Shown one piece after another: positions 5,999-8,309 of a stretch of DNA of 8,309 nt. Position numbers and translations under genes: made by a program. Origin of the DNA: Deltaproteobacteria bacterium (GTDB lineage Bacteria > Desulfobacterota > Desulfobacteria > Desulfobacterales > JAFDCJ01); NCBI GenBank assembly GCA_024277475.1, contig JAJRVC010000673.1, forward strand, positions 1 to 8,309, given 5' to 3'. Numbering within the stretch: the stretch's first letter is position 1; every line of letters begins with the position of its first letter. The notes beneath the pieces were generated by a model. The model had not been told where the DNA came from, did no database searches, and saw only the letters and a program-made list of their open reading frames with translations.

Positions 5999-7174
5999 AT
6001 GTACGAAGCTTTCTATGGCCTGAAGGAAAAACCTTTCAAGATTCTGCCCGATGCCGCATATTTCTATATGAGCCGGGGGCACGAGGACGCCTATACCCAT
6101 CTTGAATACGCGATTTCCGAAAACAAGGGGTTCTTTGTCATCACCGGCGACATCGGGTCCGGGAAAACCACGCTCATCAATTACCTCCTGGACCGGATCG
6201 GCGGCGATGTCCAGCTGGGCCTCATCAACAACACCAATGTGTCCCCGACGCAGCTTTTGAAGTTGATCTGCCAGGATTTCGAGCTCGATGTCAGAGGGCT
6301 CGACAAGGCCGAAATGGTGGACCTGCTGCAGGCCTTCCTGATTCAAAAATACGCCGAGAAAAAACGGGTCATTCTCATCATCGACGAAGCCCAGAACCTG
6401 CCCACCAAGTCCATGGAAGAACTGCGGATGCTGTCCAACCTGGAGGCTGAAAAGGACCATTTGATTCAGATGATCCTGGTGGGCCAGCCAGGGTTGATAC
6501 CGAAAATTAGACAGCTCTCGCAGCTTGCCCAGCGGGTGACGGTACACAATCACTTGGGCCCCCTCAGCAAAGAGGAGATCGGAAAGTATATTTGTTATCG
6601 GTTGAAGAACGCCGGGTCGAAGAAAGCCGACATCTTCGCAACCGAAGCCATAGATGCGATTTCAGACTACTCCCGGGGCATTCCCCGCCTGATCAATATT
6701 TTGTGTGACGCCGCACTTGTGTACGGGTTTGCAGAAGGCCTGAAAAGGATTGACAGGGAGACGGTGTTAAGTGTCATCGAGTCCAGGGACGCGGGCATAT
6801 TTTTGCAAAACGGCGTTGCGGCACAATCCGCCGATTCGTCGAAACCTCACAACGGGGGGGACAGGAGTGGGGTTTTAAACAGGCGTTTAAGCTTCCTCGA
6901 AGAAAAATTGAATGAATTCAAACAGGTGGTCGACAAGCTGGTGCACGGATCCGACGGAGGCCGTGAGGAGAGGGACCCCCGGGATGAAATGCTTTTGGAA
7001 ATGCTTCGCTTGCTGAAAAACAGCTACAGGGCGCCTCCCCAGGCCCCAAACCCTGACGCAGGAGAATTGCAACGCGCAAGGGAGCTGTATTTCGCAGCCG
7101 AACCTCCCGGGAACGAGGTGCTCGAAACCGCTCCCGACCCGGCGCCGGGTTTTGATGCGGTGGTCATTCCCTAG
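5999..7174 (+). CDS. ExeA/GspA-like AAA ATPase, PEP-CTERM/XrtA locus type
   Basis: A 391-residue P-loop ATPase whose start, MYEAFYGLKEKPFKILPDAA, is the hallmark of the ExeA-like secretion ATPases and of the PEP-CTERM locus subfamily (TIGR03015 from memory). Walker A is TGDIGSGKTT (49-58), Walker B is VILIIDEAQNL (124-134), GQPGL lies at 162-166, and a conserved arginine-bearing segment, YSRGIPRLIN, at 224-233. The ATPase domain ends near residue 270. Residues 271-391 form a low-complexity tail with a probable coiled coil (LNRRLSFLEEKLNEFKQVVD) and a Pro/Ala-rich end, so the protein is longer than the core domain. ATG 5999 follows AGGGA at 5988-5992. The exact role in EPS export is not settled. 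The gene ends in TAG, and the frame stays open for 36 more codons, which is noted separately. Confidence 0.9.
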   Translation: MYEAFYGLKEKPFKILPDAAYFYMSRGHEDAYTHLEYAISENKGFFVITGDIGSGKTTLINYLLDRIGGDVQLGLINNTNVSPTQLLKLICQDFELDVRGLDKAEMVDLLQAFLIQKYAEKKRVILIIDEAQNLPTKSMEELRMLSNLEAEKDHLIQMILVGQPGLIPKIRQLSQLAQRVTVHNHLGPLSKEEIGKYICYRLKNAGSKKADIFATEAIDAISDYSRGIPRLINILCDAALVYGFAEGLKRIDRETVLSVIESRDAGIFLQNGVAAQSADSSKPHNGGDRSGVLNRRLSFLEEKLNEFKQVVDKLVHGSDGGREERDPRDEMLLEMLRLLKNSYRAPPQAPNPDAGELQRARELYFAAEPPGNEVLETAPDPAPGFDAVVIP

Positions 7175-7180
7175 CCGGAT

Positions 7181-7285
7181 ATGGATGAAATAGAGAAAAA
7201 TCAGAAGGTTGATATGGACAAGGCCGGAACCAACCTGTTTTCTCAACTCATGGACAAATTTGAGAGTGGTTCCAGGGGAAAGTGA
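7181..7285 (+). CDS. Possible 34-codon ORF or read-through tail behind the ATPase
   Basis: From ATG 7181 to TGA 7283-7285 lies a 34-codon frame reading MDEIEKNQKVDMDKAGTN followed by LFSQLMDKFESGSRGK. It is in the same frame as the ATPase gene, and only TAG-Pro-Asp separates the two. The peptide is charged and helix-prone and looks protein-like, but no good ribosome-binding site precedes it. Three readings are open: a small separate gene, an extension reached by amber read-through or amber decoding, or chance. An open run of 36 codons after a stop is not rare by itself. I recognise no family. Confidence 0.25.
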   Translation: MDEIEKNQKVDMDKAGTNLFSQLMDKFESGSRGK

Positions 7286-7344
7286 ATACCGCGGAAAACA
7301 ACCCGGCGCTGCCTGCAGCCGGCTGAAGTGAAGACGAAACAGGA

Positions 7345-7440
7345 CAGCTTCGATAAGCGCACGGCCGTGTGAGCGGCCACACAAAGCCGCCGGCTTCATG
7401 CCCCGCAAGGGCGTGAGGCAGCCGGGTTGCCGAAGGCAGA
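7345..7440 (+). ncRNA. Cyclic di-GMP-I riboswitch (GEMM-I aptamer)
   Basis: The segment aligns by eye with the known class-I c-di-GMP aptamer (Vibrio Vc2). First helix: GGCCGT (7363-7368) and GCGGCC (7373-7378), closed by a GTGA tetraloop, a GNRA loop as the family requires. The conserved core ACACAAAGCC (7379-7388) corresponds to GACGCAAAGCC and includes the AAAGCC ligand-pocket stretch. A variable hairpin follows (ATGCCC 7398-7403 with GGGCGT 7409-7414). Then comes AGGCAGCCGGGTTGCCGAAG (7416-7435), matching AGGTAGCGGGGTTACCGATG. The pair GGCA/TGCC replaces GGTA/TACC, a compensatory change. An outer helix CTTCG (7348-7352) with CGAAG (7431-7435) closes it. The 5' side (AAGCGCAC for the usual AGGGCAAA) is the least conserved part. 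An intrinsic terminator follows at once, and the next gene is the ATP-sulfurylase-like gene at 7674. Confidence 0.88.
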
Positions 7441-7450
7441 GAGGTGACGG

Positions 7451-7487
7451 ACGCCTTTTGGGTGCGTATTGCCCAAAAGGCGTTTTT
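7451..7487 (+). terminator. Strong intrinsic terminator, expression platform of the riboswitch
   Basis: ACGCCTTTTGGG (7451-7462) and CCCAAAAGGCGT (7472-7483) make a perfect 12-bp stem around a nine-base loop, running into TTTTT (7483-7487). It starts about a dozen bases after the aptamer. CCGAAGGC of the aptamer (7430-7437) is complementary, with one bulged T, to GCCTTTTGG in the 5' arm (7453-7461). The two structures exclude each other, as in a transcription-attenuating riboswitch. It could also simply end transcripts coming from the upstream operon. Confidence 0.9.
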
Positions 7488-7673
7488 GGTTTCTGCCCCG
7501 GTTCAGGATGTTGATTCTGCAGGCCGCCTTTGGCGGCGCGGCTTTGTCCGGGCGTCGGGTGTTGACCGGCGGCGGGTTTTTAATTGCTTGATTTATGGTG
7601 ACAGTTCTTTTAGATCATTGTAACTTTTACCATAAGCTGCAAACTTTTGTTATGAACTACAGGAGAAAGGTAT
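7488..7673 (+). other. Leader between terminator and sulfurylase-like gene
   Basis: This 186-base stretch holds a perfect hairpin, GCCGCC-TTT-GGCGGC (7523-7537), and then turns AT-rich from about 7577. It ends with a very good ribosome-binding site, AGGAG (7661-7665), 8 bases before the ATG at 7674. I found no persuasive promoter. The best sigma-70-like pair, TTGATT (7588-7593) and TAGATC (7611-7616) with 17 bases between, is weak. The downstream gene may depend on read-through past the riboswitch terminator, or have its own unrecognised promoter here. Confidence 0.4.
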
Positions 7674-8309
7674 ATGGCGACTAACGGCTGGGTCACGCCG
7701 CACGGTGGCAAACTGATAGATCTGGTGGTCGATGCAGAGAGAGGCGCGCTGCTCAAAGACATCGCCATGAATTTGCCGGACATCACGTTGAACGAACGGC
7801 AGATGTGCGATCTGGAGCTCCTTGCCAGCGGCGCCTTCTCCCCCCTGGAGGGGTTCATGGTGCGGGCGGATTATGAATCCGTGCTGGATCGCATGCGCCT
7901 GCAGGAAGGGACCCTGTGGCCCGTTCCGATCTGTCTGGACGTTTCCGAAACCCAGGGGCGCAATCTCGAGGCCGGCCAGTCGGTGGCCCTGCGGGACCCG
8001 GAGGGGTATCTGCTGGCGGTGCTGCATATCGCGGATATCTGGCCGGTGGAGCATCACAAAGAGGCCGAGGCGGTTTACGGCACCCGTGATACGGCGCATC
8101 CCGGGGTGGCGCACCTGCTGGGAAAGGTGGGCGCTTTTTATGTCGGCGGCGGACTGGAGGTGGTCAGCCCGCCGCTGCACTTCGATTTCAAGCAGTTGCG
8201 CCTCTCCCCGATCGAGGTCAGGCGTGTGTACAAGAAACTCGGCTGGCAGCGTGTCGTCGGTTTTCAGACGCGGCAGCCCATCCACAGGCCCCAGTTCGAG
8301 GTGACCATC
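7674..8309 (+). CDS. sat: ATP-sulfurylase-like protein (Sat, bifunctional Sat/APS-kinase type), partial at right edge
   Basis: 212 codons are visible before the right edge cuts the gene. The start is ATG 7674 with AGGAG 8 bases upstream. The N-terminus has the PUA-like and catalytic-domain features of ATP sulfurylase: VTPHGGKLIDL near the start, LLASGAFSPLEGFM (about 48-61), GTLWPVPICLDV, ALRDPEGYLLAVL and DTAHPGV. The sequence resembles the sulfurylases often fused to APS kinase more than the dissimilatory Sat of sulfate reducers. The family makes adenosine 5'-phosphosulfate (APS) from ATP and sulfate. The catalytic motif is unusual: residues 198-207 read QTRQPIHRPQ where the family has QTRNPxHRAH, so Asn and the second His of HxxH are both replaced by Gln. 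Activity is therefore uncertain. In this locus it could supply activated sulfate for a sulfated polysaccharide, which is inference. The C-terminal half, including any APS-kinase domain, is not visible. Confidence 0.85.
   Translation, partial: MATNGWVTPHGGKLIDLVVDAERGALLKDIAMNLPDITLNERQMCDLELLASGAFSPLEGFMVRADYESVLDRMRLQEGTLWPVPICLDVSETQGRNLEAGQSVALRDPEGYLLAVLHIADIWPVEHHKEAEAVYGTRDTAHPGVAHLLGKVGAFYVGGGLEVVSPPLHFDFKQLRLSPIEVRRVYKKLGWQRVVGFQTRQPIHRPQFEVTI

Noticed and set aside
7303..7322. Hairpin CCGGC-N10-GCCGG before the riboswitch
   Set aside because: Five base pairs, a long loop and no T-run; not a terminator, and no known motif.
7588..7616. Sigma-70-like promoter ahead of the sulfurylase-like gene
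   Set aside because: TTGATT/TAGATC with 17-base spacing matches only 4/6 and 3/6 of the consensus; too weak to list as a promoter.
7822..8304. 160-codon + strand frame inside the sulfurylase-like gene, and the minus-strand frames there
   Set aside because: Out-of-frame shadows; arginine/serine-rich translation typical of a wrong frame. The frame from 7674 gives clear ATP-sulfurylase sequence.
1..8309. tRNA or rRNA genes, CRISPR arrays, insertion sequences, attachment sites
   Set aside because: Looked for by eye on both strands; no cloverleaf, repeat-spacer array, transposase frame or flanking terminal repeats were seen.

Overview
This window is part of an exopolysaccharide (EPS) assembly locus of the PEP-CTERM/exosortase-A (XrtA) type. 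All genes lie on the + strand. The gene complement suggests a Gram-negative deltaproteobacterium (Desulfobacterota, perhaps Desulfobacterales-like): an outer-membrane export protein, an outer-membrane beta-barrel, an inner-membrane polysaccharide co-polymerase, a separate tyrosine-kinase-like ATPase, an ExeA-like ATPase, and a sulfate-activation gene beside them. The taxonomic call is an inference from gene families and moderate GC; the window holds no marker gene. The exosortase, glycosyltransferases and PEP-CTERM substrates are not in the window and would be expected in the flanks.

Layout. Positions 1-1035 hold the C-terminal part of a TPR protein, resembling the PrsT-type TPR proteins of these loci. 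A 270-bp gap (1036-1305) follows, with a well-matched sigma-54 (-24/-12) promoter at 1231-1246 and small inverted repeats upstream that could bind an enhancer protein. Next comes an operon-like run of five genes: a Wza-like export protein (1306-1863), an outer-membrane beta-barrel (1907-3079), a Wzz/GumC-type chain-length protein (3151-4896), a BY-kinase-like ATPase (5006-5944) and an ExeA-like ATPase (5999-7174). The last ends in an amber codon followed by 36 further open codons in the same frame.

After this run, 7286-7673 contains a clear class-I cyclic di-GMP (GEMM-I) riboswitch (about 7345-7440) and, right behind it, a strong intrinsic terminator (7451-7487). Part of the aptamer's 3' strand can also pair with the 5' arm of the terminator, which suggests ligand-controlled termination. 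The next gene, running off the right edge (7674-8309), is an ATP-sulfurylase-like protein of the bifunctional Sat/APS-kinase type. Its active-site motif is altered: QTRQ and HRPQ where the family has QTRN and HRAH.

Working model. A sigma-54 activator (in these systems typically PrsR) switches on the export and chain-length machinery, while c-di-GMP acts through the riboswitch on a second unit that begins with the sulfate-activation gene. Placing a sulfurylase-like gene in an EPS locus raises the possibility that the polysaccharide is sulfated, provided the variant enzyme is active. The family assignments rest on sequence motifs and gene order read by eye; no database search was run.
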